From Marinomonas spartinae (GTDB lineage: Bacteria; Pseudomonadota; Gammaproteobacteria; Pseudomonadales; Marinomonadaceae), in the NCBI RefSeq assembly GCF_900089775.1, contig NZ_FLOB01000003.1:1-64000 (forward strand): a stretch of DNA of 64,000 nucleotides, read 5' to 3'. Positions 48,649-58,685 of the stretch are shown in pieces (positions within the stretch are counted from its first letter, which is position 1; each line of letters begins with the position of its first letter). A program made the position numbers and the translations under genes. The notes under the pieces are model-generated. The model was given only the letters and a program-made list of their open reading frames with translations, searched no databases and was not told the origin of the DNA.

Positions 48649-49350
48649 TTAAAACTCACTCAAAAAATACTCTAGATAATGGTAGCCACGCTTAGCAACC
48701 GTTGGGTTGTACATACTACCATGGTCTGGATTGTTCGCACTTGGCAGCATAAAAGAATGCATCGTATTACCAAAATCCATAAATTGGAAATCAATGCCTA
48801 GCTCTGTCCAGTAGTGCTTCGCTGACTGTGAATCTTCATCGCTAACTAAGTGATCATCATAACCATTGAGTACCATAATTTTCACATCCTGGTTGACATC
48901 TTCCTTGGCAGCGCGATAGAAACTCATCAGCCCATGAAAACTTACTGCCCCTTTACTACCAGTCAAATGAAGCCCAGCTTCCAGAGACAAACGCCCCCCT
49001 AAGCAAAACCCAACATGAACAATGGTTTTACCGGATGCATTTGGGCAAGCCGCTTCTACTAGTGAACGTTGCAAATCATGTAATGGCGACTCTTCAGAAA
49101 GTAAGACCCCCATTATTGAGCGCTTATCTTCCATGCTTTCAGGAGTATTCGTACCATAGAGATCCAAAGCCGTTGCAGAGTACCCGAAGGCTGCGATTTG
49201 GTCTGCAATGCCTTTTTCAAACTGTGTCAGGCCAGAAAAAGTTGGCCATATAACGACCTGTATATGTGACTTTTCCGTTGTAGCTGGATCCGCTTGATAA
49301 TGCTGACGAGACACATTATCAACAAAAAGGGATTGAAATGAACCGTTCAT
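48649..49350 (-). CDS. Dienelactone hydrolase family protein
   Basis: Alpha/beta hydrolase of 233 residues. Nucleophile Cys in VGFCLGGRLS, acid Asp in NGYDDHLVSDED and catalytic His in GNTMHSFMLP form the Cys-His-Asp triad of dienelactone hydrolases. The start is ATG at 49350 with GGAGG seven bases upstream; the TTG before it belongs to the ribosome-binding region. No aromatic-degradation genes are adjacent, so the substrate may be another ester or lactone. Convergent with the ABC ATPase gene. Confidence 0.87.
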   Translation of the reverse strand: MNGSFQSLFVDNVSRQHYQADPATTEKSHIQVVIWPTFSGLTQFEKGIADQIAAFGYSATALDLYGTNTPESMEDKRSIMGVLLSEESPLHDLQRSLVEAACPNASGKTIVHVGFCLGGRLSLEAGLHLTGSKGAVSFHGLMSFYRAAKEDVNQDVKIMVLNGYDDHLVSDEDSQSAKHYWTELGIDFQFMDFGNTMHSFMLPSANNPDHGSMYNPTVAKRGYHYLEYFLSEF

Positions 49351-49529
49351 AAATTCCTCCAAAGCAATGACTTAGCTTAAATGCTAATTACATTATGTTT
49401 TAGAGAGTTTACCTAGTCGATTTTAATTCACAAACTTACTTCGATAAATGTCGATGTATTTACGCATTTCACCAACTCGTTTTCTGATACATGACACGAA
49501 TAGATAAACTGAGCCAACGACCTGAACCA

Positions 49530-50267
49530 TCAAGCTGTCTCTGACACACGTGTAAATGACAGAAAGATATAATCACCAAAGATATTAGAGTGCCGCATTG
49601 TCATCGTTAGGCCACTGATACCATCATCAATCTCACTGCTCGCCTGAACCTGATGAGATCCTTCTTCAGTGCCGATTTGCATCACTTTGCTTGCTAAAGA
49701 TGCCGGAATAATATCAACCAATTGCACTGTATTTGGTGCAGACTCTTCCTGATCGCTATCACGAAAGTACAAACATTGCCAATCAGATGACCAAAAGGAA
49801 ATTACCATTGCAGAGTGCTTTACCATATCTTCCAATTGATTTTTATAAAATACGGCTTGCCTATCAAGTGACTTGATTCGTAATAAGTTCATGACCCTCA
49901 TTTTTAAAATAGCAGGGACGATGGGCTTAATAATAAAGTCTGCAGCCCCAAGCTCCAAAGCCTTTTCTTCTATCTCACTACCAGTATGACCGGTAATAAA
50001 CATAATAGGAGGTAGATCGGACAACTCGTAGATAGCCTTAAGTTGTTCGATGAAATTCCAGCCCGTTTCTCCTTGTAGCTCAATATCTAACAACACCAGA
50101 TCGACTTCAGTCTTTATCAAAAGCTCATGAGCCTTACTAAGATGAGAAGCATAAAGCAACTCACAATAGCCTTCTAAAATCTTTTTTACAATAAAAGCAA
50201 CCGAAGGCTGGTCATCAACTAGAAGAACGGTAGGGGTATGATCAAATTCTTGAGTAATCAATTTCAT
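49530..50267 (-). CDS. Response regulator with unclassified C-terminal domain
   Basis: 245 residues. The receiver domain (about 12-128) has VLLVDDQPS, phospho-acceptor Asp61 in LVLLDIELQGETGW, Thr in MFITGHTG and Lys in FIIKPI. After a helical linker comes about 100 residues (PNTVQLVDIIPASLASKVM onwards) resembling no standard HTH, GGDEF, EAL or HD-GYP output. ATG at 50267 (MKLITQEFDH) is preferred; a longer in-frame reading adds a hydrophobic stretch without a clear ribosome-binding site. Divergent from an HPt-like gene. Confidence 0.82.
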   Translation of the reverse strand: MKLITQEFDHTPTVLLVDDQPSVAFIVKKILEGYCELLYASHLSKAHELLIKTEVDLVLLDIELQGETGWNFIEQLKAIYELSDLPPIMFITGHTGSEIEEKALELGAADFIIKPIVPAILKMRVMNLLRIKSLDRQAVFYKNQLEDMVKHSAMVISFWSSDWQCLYFRDSDQEESAPNTVQLVDIIPASLASKVMQIGTEEGSHQVQASSEIDDGISGLTMTMRHSNIFGDYIFLSFTRVSETA

Positions 50268-50511
50268 CCTATGGCCTTGTCCAATCCTTAAATAGCACCT
50301 ATTTTTACCATGAGTATAGTGAAGAATCCCTATGCTGCCATTAATAATGGATAGAAAGATGAATGAAAATATCAGAACCCTAAACAAGCTCTTTTGCTAT
50401 AAGCCTCTAGGTGTTTATAGTACTCCTCTGATCGTACCATGTCTCTTGTTTACACTTAGCAAACAACTCATTGAAAAGCTTGATTTATCAAATAGTTAAA
50501 GGGGCAATAAA

Positions 50512-51252
50512 ATGGATACCGAATACAGACAAAAACTGAATTTTCTCAATTACTTCAAAAACAATGGATTTGATATTAGCAACGCAACATTCGATCTTGC
50601 CCTATCTCGGTTCTTAGACTCATTTGACACCTATAAAATGGCCTTATTCGCTTTTCAAAAGGAAGTCATGACCGCAGTAACCTATCTTGAAGAAATAAAT
50701 GATCAGACAGTAAAAGGATTGCATATTTTAAAAGGTGGGTTCGCCACATTTGCCTTCATGTCGCTGTCGACACGCGCAAATAACTTAGAAACACGCTTAA
50801 AAAGCCTTCCCTCTCCAATACCTTCTGATTTGATTGAGGAAATTACTGAAATAAAACGAATATGTTATGCCTTTAACCACACTATTTCTTGCTATTTTGA
50901 ACAAAACGAAGGAGAAAGTAATGACCCAACAGCGCCCACTTCTTTTCAAACAGCCCCCCATGCAAACAAAATTTCTCTTACCACGCAAGTGCCGTCAGAT
51001 AACACCTCTTCACCACTCTCTCAGCTGGCCCAGACAGAAGAAATGGATTTAGATGAAGAGTTGGTGTTTCTACTAAACTTGGTTGAGAGCTGCAACTTAC
51101 GCTCTTTAGACCACTATCAATACCTTGAAAAGAAATTAGGAATGTTTGATTTTCCCGAAGTGGACGCACTTAGGAGTGCTATGCAATCCATTGATTTTGA
51201 AAGTGCCAAAAAGGAACTTAATTCACTGATTGGAAAAGAGTTTACATATTGA
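50512..51252 (+). CDS. Putative HPt-like phosphotransfer protein
   Basis: 246 residues, cytoplasmic. Around residue 71 the segment GLHILKGGFATFAFMSLSTR, followed by ANNLETRL, follows the histidine phosphotransfer pattern: His71, Lys at +3, Gly at +4, then the A..LE helix. After a Ser/Thr/Pro-rich linker (about 135-165), residues 170-245 (LVFLLNLVESCNLRSLDHYQ and DFESAKKELNSLIG) look like the helical domain that follows HPt or receiver modules in some hybrid kinases. No kinase or receiver domain. Lies between a response regulator (divergent) and a BdlA-like chemoreceptor, which supports a signalling role. The HPt call is by motif only; AAAGGGG precedes the ATG. Confidence 0.55.
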   Translation: MDTEYRQKLNFLNYFKNNGFDISNATFDLALSRFLDSFDTYKMALFAFQKEVMTAVTYLEEINDQTVKGLHILKGGFATFAFMSLSTRANNLETRLKSLPSPIPSDLIEEITEIKRICYAFNHTISCYFEQNEGESNDPTAPTSFQTAPHANKISLTTQVPSDNTSSPLSQLAQTEEMDLDEELVFLLNLVESCNLRSLDHYQYLEKKLGMFDFPEVDALRSAMQSIDFESAKKELNSLIGKEFTY

Positions 51253-51419
51253 AACGTATTTCTACCAAGATTTTTGGCTTTTTGATTTTTTTTTACTAGT
51301 CTTAGGATAAAGCATTTAGCATCAATTTTTTATCGTAGACAAAACCAAGAAAAACTTACACTGTTTTGAAAGACTGCAAAAATACAACTGAACCATTATT
51401 AGGATAGGATGCTTATATC

Positions 51420-53180
51420 ATGTTTAAAAACTGGTTTTCAACACCTATAGATGATAACAAAGTCGTTGTTGATAAGGAGGAGCTAGTTAATATACGAGGT
51501 CAATTAGCTGCTATATCTCTCTCACAGGCAATCATAGAGTTTGATTTAAAAGGAAACATCCTCTTTGCTAATGAAAACTTTTTAAACACCCTTGGTTATA
51601 GATTAGAAGAGATACAGGGTAAGCATCACGGTATTTTTGTTGATCCCCAATATCGTACCAGTGAAGACTATAAACACTTTTGGGACACTATAGGAAAAGG
51701 CGAGTTCAAAACAGGTGAATTTTGTCGTTACACGAAAGAAGGCAAGCCTATTTGGATTGAAGCAAGTTACAATCCTATTTTTGACGATAATGGAAAACCG
51801 TATAAAGTCGTTAAGTATGCCACAGACATCACTGATAAAAAGAATCAAAATGCCGATTATGAAAGTCAGTTAGCGGCAATTTCTGCTTCGCAAGCCGTCA
51901 TAGCATTCAAATTGGATGGCACTATTCTGGATGCAAATAAAAATTTCCTAGACACATTAGGCTACTCGATCAACGAAATCCGAGGCCAGCATCACAGTTT
52001 ATTTGTGGACTCTCACTACAGAAAAAGCGACGAATACAAAAAGTTTTGGCAGGATCTCTCTCAAGGCAAGCATTTTGTTGGACGTTTTCCTCGGATGCAT
52101 AAAAATGGCAGTGTCGTTTGGATTCAAGCAAACTACAGCCCTATTCGTGACTCTTCCGGCAAACCATACAAAGTCGTTAAGTTTGCCACTGATATCACAA
52201 ATGAAGTACTTGCTGAACAACAATTGCAAGAAACCATCAAAGAAGTTAACTCTGCAATTGAAGCCGCTTCAGGCAAGGATTTAAGAAAGAGAATTCCCAC
52301 TGAGGGTAAATTTGAAGGAACATTAGCGATATCTCAAGGGGTTAACTCACTTTTCGATACCATGACACAGATTATTGTGCAAATACGCCAAGCTTCTGAA
52401 ACTGTTCATGTGAGTGCTCGTGAAATTTCCACAGGTAATAGCGACTTGTCTGTTCGTACCGAACAACAGGCTGCCAGTTTAGAAGAAACCTCCTCCACCA
52501 TGGAAGAAATGACCAGTACAGTTTCACAGAATGCTAAGAACGCAAAACGAGCCAATGAATTAACTTCAAACGCGGTTTCTATCGCAACAAAAGGAGGAGA
52601 ATTAATAGAGCAAGTGGTGAATACCATGTCTTCAATTAATAACTCATCACAAAAAATATCGGATATCATTGGCATGATCGATGGGATAGCATTTCAGACA
52701 AATATTTTGGCGTTAAACGCTGCCGTTGAGGCTGCTCGAGCTGGAGAACAAGGGCGTGGATTTGCGGTGGTTGCCTCAGAAGTCAGATCTTTAGCGCAAC
52801 GTTCTGCCAATGCCGCCAAAGAAATTAAAGATTTAATCTCTGAGTCAGCCCATAACATTGATAGCGGCAATGAGCTAGTGAGTGAATCAGGTGAGACGAT
52901 GAAAAACATTGTCAATGCTATCAAACAAGTGAACGACATCATGACCGAAATCGCTGATGCCTCATCGGAACAATCCATCGCACTGAATGAAGTGAGTAAG
53001 ACCGTTAGCAATATGGATGAAATGACACAGCAAAATGCTGCGTTGGTAGAGGAAGCTGCGGCGGCCTCTGAAAGTTTGCTCGCTCAGGCGGATCAATTAG
53101 CTTCTGATGTGAATGAATACCAACTAAATGATAACGAGAATGACTCTCACAGTCATTTAAAGAAAATTGCTAACTTGTAA
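51420..53180 (+). CDS. BdlA-like soluble chemoreceptor, PAS-PAS-MCP
   Basis: 586 residues without a transmembrane segment. Two PAS domains (about 28-140 and 150-262) are clear duplicates ([20 protein letters not shown] against [20 protein letters not shown]), each ending in a VVK(Y/F)ATDIT PAC motif. A HAMP-like linker (about 270-320) leads into a methyl-accepting signalling domain with hairpin tip [20 protein letters not shown]. The layout is that of Pseudomonas BdlA, which triggers biofilm dispersion, and of Aer-type energy sensors, though flavin or heme binding cannot be read from sequence. No C-terminal CheR-tethering pentapeptide. Own terminator downstream. Confidence 0.88.
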   Translation: MFKNWFSTPIDDNKVVVDKEELVNIRGQLAAISLSQAIIEFDLKGNILFANENFLNTLGYRLEEIQGKHHGIFVDPQYRTSEDYKHFWDTIGKGEFKTGEFCRYTKEGKPIWIEASYNPIFDDNGKPYKVVKYATDITDKKNQNADYESQLAAISASQAVIAFKLDGTILDANKNFLDTLGYSINEIRGQHHSLFVDSHYRKSDEYKKFWQDLSQGKHFVGRFPRMHKNGSVVWIQANYSPIRDSSGKPYKVVKFATDITNEVLAEQQLQETIKEVNSAIEAASGKDLRKRIPTEGKFEGTLAISQGVNSLFDTMTQIIVQIRQASETVHVSAREISTGNSDLSVRTEQQAASLEETSSTMEEMTSTVSQNAKNAKRANELTSNAVSIATKGGELIEQVVNTMSSINNSSQKISDIIGMIDGIAFQTNILALNAAVEAARAGEQGRGFAVVASEVRSLAQRSANAAKEIKDLISESAHNIDSGNELVSESGETMKNIVNAIKQVNDIMTEIADASSEQSIALNEVSKTVSNMDEMTQQNAALVEEAAAASESLLAQADQLASDVNEYQLNDNENDSHSHLKKIANL

Positions 53181-53220
53181 TTGAACCTGAACTCGGTTCG
53201 TTTATCAGCTTGCTTGACTA

Positions 53221-53256
53221 AAAAAACCAACTTGTTTTCTTTCAAGTTGGTTTTTT
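53221..53256 (+). terminator. Terminator after the chemoreceptor gene
   Basis: AAAAAACCAACTTG and CAAGTTGGTTTTTT form a 14-bp perfect stem around an 8-base loop, 40 bases after the stop. Symmetrical, so it may also serve the convergent membrane-protein gene. Confidence 0.85.
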
Positions 53257-53314
53257 CGTCTATGGAATAATTTGTAAAGGGCTTGTCGTTGTGACAATAA
53301 GCCGACCGATTGCC

Positions 53315-54373
53315 TTATTTTTTTTCACCTTTATCTTTATTGGTATCCGCTGCCGACGTATTTGAGTCGATCATCACCGCTAGCCAGTGCATGCGAGGAT
53401 TCGCCTCAAAAGCTAATTTCACAATAATGGTCAGCGGGATCGACAACAACATACCAACAGGACCAAATACCCATCCCCAAAGTAATAATGACAGAAACAC
53501 AACTAGCGTGGATAAGCCCAGCCCTTTTCCCATATAACGAGGCTCAATTACATTACCAATCACTAAATTCACAACAGCAAAGCCCGCCGCTGTTAAGCCT
53601 GCTGAAAATGCTCCTAGCTGAACAAAAGCCAACATCACAGCAGGCACCGCCGCAATGATAGAACCAATATTCGGGACAAAGTTCAGCAAAAAGGCACACA
53701 CACCCCATAGAATTGGAAAATCCACCCCTATCACCCACAGCCAAATAGCAATCATTACTCCCGTAAGAATACTAACAAGAGTTTTAATAACCAAATAACG
53801 ATTGACCGACTCAACAAAAGAACGAACGCCACTTAAGGATTTTTCTGCATCGGACACGGCTAAAGTTAATTTTTTGGGTAATTCAACCACTTCAAATAGG
53901 ATAAAAACAACGGTCATAATCACCAAAATAATATTGGTTAAAGCACTACCTAGGCCAGTTAACGCCTTAGTGAAGAGCTTCATAAGAGAAGAAGGGTCAA
54001 GATACTCTTGCACACGACTATCAGAAATATGAATACCAATACCATTGAGGCTAGAAAAAAGCGCCTCCATTTGCTTCGCAAAGTTCTGCTTATAGGTTGG
54101 TAATTGATCGGACAAATTATCCATTGAAGAGCCCACCAAGGCAGCCAAACTTCCAATACCAACTAATACTATCAACACCACAATCAAAATTGACAACCAT
54201 GTTGGTAAACCATATCGTCGCAGTGTGGCCATAAAAGGCGCACAAATGATGGCAATAAATACTGACAACATAAACGGCACCACTATCTGCGATGCACTTT
54301 TTAATCCAGCGATAATAATCACAAAAGCCGCTAAACCAACCAGCCAATGCGTCCCTCTACGTTGTTCACTCAT
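53315..54373 (-). CDS. AI-2E family membrane transporter (PerM-like)
   Basis: 352 residues, about eight hydrophobic segments, typical of the AI-2E/PerM family: N-terminal helices at about 10-30, 32-48 and 60-85, a soluble central region (about 90-145), then FVPNIGSIIAAVPAVMLAF and ending GPVGMLLSIPLTIIVKLAF. Family members export autoinducer-2 or exchange sodium and protons; the function here is not determined. It starts 13 bases after the sbcB stop, so the two are probably cotranscribed. Confidence 0.87.
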   Translation of the reverse strand: MSEQRRGTHWLVGLAAFVIIIAGLKSASQIVVPFMLSVFIAIICAPFMATLRRYGLPTWLSILIVVLIVLVGIGSLAALVGSSMDNLSDQLPTYKQNFAKQMEALFSSLNGIGIHISDSRVQEYLDPSSLMKLFTKALTGLGSALTNIILVIMTVVFILFEVVELPKKLTLAVSDAEKSLSGVRSFVESVNRYLVIKTLVSILTGVMIAIWLWVIGVDFPILWGVCAFLLNFVPNIGSIIAAVPAVMLAFVQLGAFSAGLTAAGFAVVNLVIGNVIEPRYMGKGLGLSTLVVFLSLLLWGWVFGPVGMLLSIPLTIIVKLAFEANPRMHWLAVMIDSNTSAADTNKDKGEKK

Positions 54374-54386
54374 GATTTAACCCTAC

Positions 54387-55838
54387 TTACCCAATGGGAT
54401 AGATACCTTGTGCGTAGTCCGCAAGGTCCTGCAACATAATCTGTTTCGCCGGAGCGAGATCACCAGTTTGTGCAAGGCTATTCAAACGCTCAAAAAAGGA
54501 CATCATAGTAATCGAGCCCCCTCCATCACTTTCCGTTAAACGAATCATACGATATTCTTCCCATTGTTCACGCTGTTGCTCGTTCAAATATTCAGGATAA
54601 TTGCGACCAATATAGCGCATTAACATTTCAGGTAAACGACGATCATCAAACGACATTTCCAACTCATTCAACGCCTCAGGCGGTGTTGAGCGTATGGTTT
54701 CCATTCGTGCCTTATCATCCCTCGAGAAAAAGCCCCCTGAATACAACATTAAATCTGGGTCATTGGGTATCGCTCGCTCTTCTTGCATAAATACATCGCG
54801 TATTTTTGCCGCCACATAAGCATGCTGTTTGAGTAACGCCAAATTACGACGACAAATATCACCATCCAACTCTAAACGTTCAACAACTGCTTTGTCTTTC
54901 AGAAAAGTCGCTGGTGCCACCGCTGGTGATTTATTGTAATGAATCACTTTAAGCGGTAAGCGCTCTACCTCACCAAGCGCCTCTTTGGATGTGAACACTC
55001 GGTGACGAATCTCTTCTACTGACAAATCCACCAGCGGCTGTGCATCGGACATTAAATCATAAACAATCACACCATTTTTATTAGTTGGATGCGCGGCAAG
55101 TGGCACCACAAAGGCTGCATATTTACGTGCCTGACCAAACATTCCAGAAATATGCAAAAAAGGTTTCATCCGAACCGGGTCAATGAACTGCTGCAGTTCG
55201 TGTTTCTGGCGCATTTTCAAATAGTAATGAAATAATTTCGGTTGCTTGTCTCGTATCAACTTTGCCATCTCTATCGTGCCATATACATCTGACAAAGCAT
55301 CGTGGGCCTGGTCATGGGCGATGTTATTGGCTTTCGTTAAAGCTTCCAGTTTCATGGACACCTGACCCTCTTCGTCTTTAGGCCAAACAATGCCATCTGG
55401 ACGCATTGCATATGCCATGCGTACCAAATCAATAATATCCCAACGTGAGCAGTTGTTTTGCCATTCACGAGCATAAGGATCAATAAAGTTACGATAAAAA
55501 CCATACCTCACCACTTCATCATCAAATCGAATGGTGTTATAGCCTAAGGCACAGGTACCTGGTTGAGACAACTCTGCTTCAATAGCCTGCATAAATTCGG
55601 CTTCGCACAAACCTTCACGGTTTGCATCCTGCGGGGTAATCCCAGTGAGTAAACAGGCTTCTGGCTGTGGCAAGACATCTTCTGAAAGGCGGCAATACAA
55701 CATGATTGGCTCGCCAATGGGTTGAAAGTTTAAGTCCGTCCGAATGCCTGCAAATTGCATCGGCCTGTCTCGTGCGGGGTCTGTTCCTGTGGTTTCAAAA
55801 TCAAACCAGAAAAATGAAGTGGGTCCCGATGAGGTCAC
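54387..55838 (-). CDS. sbcB: Exodeoxyribonuclease I
   Basis: 3'-5' single-strand DNA exonuclease for repair and recombination. 483 residues: DEDD nuclease motif FWFDFETTGTDP (Asp13, Glu15), GYNTIRFDDEVVRYGFYRNF and HDALSDV motif with the catalytic His and Asp, then SH3-like and helical ExoI C-terminal domains (DRRLPEMLMRYIGRNYPE). Length matches E. coli ExoI (475). Divergent from ychJ across an 80-base intergenic region. Confidence 0.95.
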   Translation of the reverse strand: MTSSGPTSFFWFDFETTGTDPARDRPMQFAGIRTDLNFQPIGEPIMLYCRLSEDVLPQPEACLLTGITPQDANREGLCEAEFMQAIEAELSQPGTCALGYNTIRFDDEVVRYGFYRNFIDPYAREWQNNCSRWDIIDLVRMAYAMRPDGIVWPKDEEGQVSMKLEALTKANNIAHDQAHDALSDVYGTIEMAKLIRDKQPKLFHYYLKMRQKHELQQFIDPVRMKPFLHISGMFGQARKYAAFVVPLAAHPTNKNGVIVYDLMSDAQPLVDLSVEEIRHRVFTSKEALGEVERLPLKVIHYNKSPAVAPATFLKDKAVVERLELDGDICRRNLALLKQHAYVAAKIRDVFMQEERAIPNDPDLMLYSGGFFSRDDKARMETIRSTPPEALNELEMSFDDRRLPEMLMRYIGRNYPEYLNEQQREQWEEYRMIRLTESDGGGSITMMSFFERLNSLAQTGDLAPAKQIMLQDLADYAQGIYPIG

Positions 55839-55918
55839 AAATAATTCCTGTTAGCCATTAAATAAAGCGGTATTATACGCATCTTATTGACTATTTGGCG
55901 ATGTAAGGTGATCGATCA

Positions 55919-56431
55919 ATGACACTCCCAACTCTTTGCCCTTGTGGCAGTACAACCCCCTACTCTGAATGCTGTGGTCTTTATCACAGCGGGGCGGCTA
56001 GCGTTCCCACCGCAGAAGCTCTTATGCGTTCCCGTTACTCTGCATTTGCTATGAATAAAATGGATTATATCCTTGCTACTCAGCGGCTAGAGAAAGGCCA
56101 AGTGAATGAGGATGAAGTAGAAGCCTTAGATAACAGTAATGCCTTAACCAACTGGACTCGGCTTGAGATTTTAGCAACGGAACAAGGTCAAACCAGCGAC
56201 AATACTGGCACAGTAACCTTTCGTGCTTACTTTAAAGAAGGCATGCACCAAGGTGAACTAAATGAAAAGTCTTGGTTTAGAAAAGAAGAGGGTCAGTGGC
56301 TATATATTGGAGGGGAACATGACATCAAAACAGCACCACTTACCAAAACCACAATCCCTAAACAAAATGTTGGCCGGAACGATCCTTGTTCCTGCGGATC
56401 AGGGAAGAAATTCAAAAAATGCTGCGGCTAG
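55919..56431 (+). CDS. ychJ: YchJ family protein with two SEC-C motifs
   Basis: 170 residues. An N-terminal SEC-C-like zinc motif [19 protein letters not shown], the YchJ/UPF0225 central domain ([19 protein letters not shown] and FRAYFKEG), and a C-terminal SEC-C motif [21 protein letters not shown] zinc hooks occur in SecA, where they contact SecB and ribosomes. Function unknown; nucleic-acid or ribosome binding is inferred from the motif. Convergent with the periplasmic protein gene. Confidence 0.9.
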   Translation: MTLPTLCPCGSTTPYSECCGLYHSGAASVPTAEALMRSRYSAFAMNKMDYILATQRLEKGQVNEDEVEALDNSNALTNWTRLEILATEQGQTSDNTGTVTFRAYFKEGMHQGELNEKSWFRKEEGQWLYIGGEHDIKTAPLTKTTIPKQNVGRNDPCSCGSGKKFKKCCG

Positions 56432-56441
56432 CTAGCAAAGT

Positions 56442-56951
56442 TCATTCAACAATGATGCTTTCTACTTGAGACAGAGACCGATTTTGTAGAACAGTTGTAT
56501 CTAACCCAGGTATTTTCTCAACTGGGTAAAGGAGAAACAACGGACCTTTTTCTCGACTATCAACGGGCTTACCGTTCATGTCCATTGCCAATAATAAGCT
56601 GTAATTGTAAGCATCGCTAATCGGCAAAATAGTACTGTGCTTCTTACGCCACTGTACTCGCATAGTGGAGCCCTTTGCCCCAACGTATTCTAATACTTGG
56701 CGAAGCAATGGACCGGTATAGTTCTCTTCTTTTTTCGCCCATGGCGTCGAGGTAGTGCTTTCCACAATACCAATATCCGATAACATTTGACGGTCTAACC
56801 GAACGGTCTTGCCATCCTTTCCAGTATTGGTAATCTTGCCGCCAATCACTAAAATCACCTTACCCTGAGGATCGGGTAGCGTGATCGCTTGTGTTGCGGA
56901 TACAAATAACAACATACAGCCAATGAGTACTGCTCTATAAACCTTACGCAC
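56442..56951 (-). CDS. Small periplasmic protein, oxidoreductase molybdopterin-binding-like fold
   Basis: 169 residues with a signal peptide (MRKVYRAVLIGCMLLFVSATQA, cleavage near 22). The mature part has the layout of small SUOX/YedY-like domains: LPDPQGKVILVIGG, then TPWAKKEENYTGPLLRQVLEYVG, then the MDMNGKPVDSREKGPLFLLYP segment. The cysteine that binds molybdenum in true enzymes is absent (no Cys after the signal peptide), so it probably does not carry the cofactor and may be a ligand-binding protein. Such proteins are often found near signalling kinases. Its partner is not evident here. Confidence 0.65.
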   Translation of the reverse strand: MRKVYRAVLIGCMLLFVSATQAITLPDPQGKVILVIGGKITNTGKDGKTVRLDRQMLSDIGIVESTTSTPWAKKEENYTGPLLRQVLEYVGAKGSTMRVQWRKKHSTILPISDAYNYSLLLAMDMNGKPVDSREKGPLFLLYPVEKIPGLDTTVLQNRSLSQVESIIVE

Positions 56952-57162
56952 AATCTCTTACCCCAGAAATAAAATAGCTGACGGACTATTGTAGCAAAAA
57001 ATGTGCAAGTTAAATCTTTTTTTTTGGTTATTTTAATTATTTATATTAGGCATATGTAATAGAACACCTAATAGAAGTCTATTGCATAAATCAGAAAGGA
57101 GTAAACTCAACAATGAACTGCAAGCTAGTGAAGAGCCAACCGCTCTCCACAATCAGGCTTTG

Positions 57163-58062
57163 CTATGGAACAGGATGACCTTGCGACGTAATCCAAATCT
57201 TAAACCAATCATCATCACTTAAGACAATATTAGCGGCTTGGCAAACCGACGCCAAACGTTCAATCTTACCTGAGCCCATTACAGGGCAAATGCCCGATGG
57301 ATGACGTAACAACCAAGCAATCACTACTTGATCAAAGTTTACCTTCATCGATTTTGCGATATCTGACACCACTTCTTTCACTCGAACAATGCGATCCCCA
57401 TTTCCACGAAACAATTCGCCTCCCGCTAAAGGAGACCAAGCCATAGGCGTAACCGCGTGCTGCTGTAAATGATCCAAAGTACCGTCTTCAAAAGGTGCTA
57501 GAGAAAGAGGCGACAGCTCAATTTGATTCACAATCAAAGGAGCATCTAAGCGTGATTGCAGTAAATCAAATTGCGCAGGCGTAAAATTAGACACACCAAA
57601 ATGCTTGACCTTGCCAAGCGTAAACAACAGATCAAACGCCTGAGCGACCTCGTCCGCATCCATTAATGGACTAGGACGATGCAATAATAGAGTATCGATA
57701 TAGTCACACTGAAGATTAGCCAAAGAACGATCCACACTTTCGTGTATGTGTTTAGCACGGTAATCATAACGATGTACTGATATATCGGGGCGGCTCTCAG
57801 ACGGTAGCAAAATCCCGCATTTAGTGACGATTTCCATCTTATCGCGCATCGCTGGTTTTTTCGCTAAGGCCTCGCCAAATAAACCTTCACAACGATAATC
57901 ACCATAAATGTCTGCATGATCAAACGTGGTTACCCCTAAATCCAAACAGGACAGAATAAAGTCCAAACGTTCCGAAACAGACATATCCCATTCATGACAA
58001 CGCCAAAAACCCTGAGCAATTCGAGACCCTTCAAACCCAAGAGGATGATATTGATGACGCAT
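57163..58062 (-). CDS. Aldo/keto reductase, YdhF-like
   Basis: 299 residues, TIM-barrel NADPH-dependent reductase. Catalytic Asp and Tyr in TTFDHADIYGDYRCE, Lys in VTKCGIL and His in LLLHRPSPLMD form the AKR tetrad. C-terminal cofactor-binding RHPSGICPVMGSGKIERLAS. Downstream of allA by 30 bases on the same strand, so it may be cotranscribed with the allantoin genes, though no step in that pathway needs it. E. coli YdhF is the nearest named relative I recall. Confidence 0.88.
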   Translation of the reverse strand: MRHQYHPLGFEGSRIAQGFWRCHEWDMSVSERLDFILSCLDLGVTTFDHADIYGDYRCEGLFGEALAKKPAMRDKMEIVTKCGILLPSESRPDISVHRYDYRAKHIHESVDRSLANLQCDYIDTLLLHRPSPLMDADEVAQAFDLLFTLGKVKHFGVSNFTPAQFDLLQSRLDAPLIVNQIELSPLSLAPFEDGTLDHLQQHAVTPMAWSPLAGGELFRGNGDRIVRVKEVVSDIAKSMKVNFDQVVIAWLLRHPSGICPVMGSGKIERLASVCQAANIVLSDDDWFKIWITSQGHPVP

Positions 58063-58092
58063 AAAAGTGCCCTTATTTGTTTGAGTATCCCC

Positions 58093-58623
58093 TCATTCTA
58101 AACCATCACACTCAACTAACAAGTTTTGTTCAATGGTCATGACTTGCTCATCGGAAAAGAAAAACTCATCACAATTGTGTCCTTCACCAATGCGATCCAC
58201 GACTAAAAAGTCTGACGTCGCCTGCAAAGCCAATAACGGATGATGCCAAGTTCCTGATCGATAATTCACGCCTTGCTCGGCGGTTGCATAAAAGAGTCGA
58301 ATTTGAGAGAGATTGGGCGCATCATTCTCGCCGTTTGGTGCTACCACCACTAAATAGGGACGACCTTGTAAAGGCATAAACGCCTGAGACCCTTTTGGAT
58401 GTCGCTCCAACATGCGAATCACAATGGGAAACTCACGGGCTTGCCCACGAAAAATACTAATGCCCCCACGAGCGTCACCATCCACCTCAACTGCAGCAAG
58501 ATCGTGAAAACGCTCTGTGGTTCCACCGTTAATCTCAAAGGAATGGGCAGACTCCGTCGCAGCGATCACCTCCCCAAAGGGGGCAAACGCCTCGGTCGTT
58601 AATGGCTCTAACACAAAAGGCAT
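58093..58623 (-). CDS. allA: Ureidoglycolate lyase
   Basis: Releases urea from ureidoglycolate to give glyoxylate, the last step of allantoate breakdown by the allantoicase route. 176 residues, cupin-type fold, beginning [20 protein letters not shown], with [28 protein letters not shown] and [13 protein letters not shown] (family His residues). Lies 62 bases after alc in one operon. Confidence 0.92.
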   Translation of the reverse strand: MPFVLEPLTTEAFAPFGEVIAATESAHSFEINGGTTERFHDLAAVEVDGDARGGISIFRGQAREFPIVIRMLERHPKGSQAFMPLQGRPYLVVVAPNGENDAPNLSQIRLFYATAEQGVNYRSGTWHHPLLALQATSDFLVVDRIGEGHNCDEFFFSDEQVMTIEQNLLVECDGLE

Positions 58624-58685
58624 AGCGAATCCTTCTCTAAATAGATGTACACAATGTTTTTTATACGACCCAAAACGATGACCAA

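Noticed and set aside
51253..51419. Sigma-28 flagellar-type promoter before the chemoreceptor
   Set aside because: TAAAG is present but no GCCGATAA element at the required distance.
57113..57178. 21-codon plus-strand ORF after a GGAG motif
   Set aside because: Spacing from GGAG to the ATG is about 11 bases, the peptide has no feature, and it runs into the convergent reductase gene.
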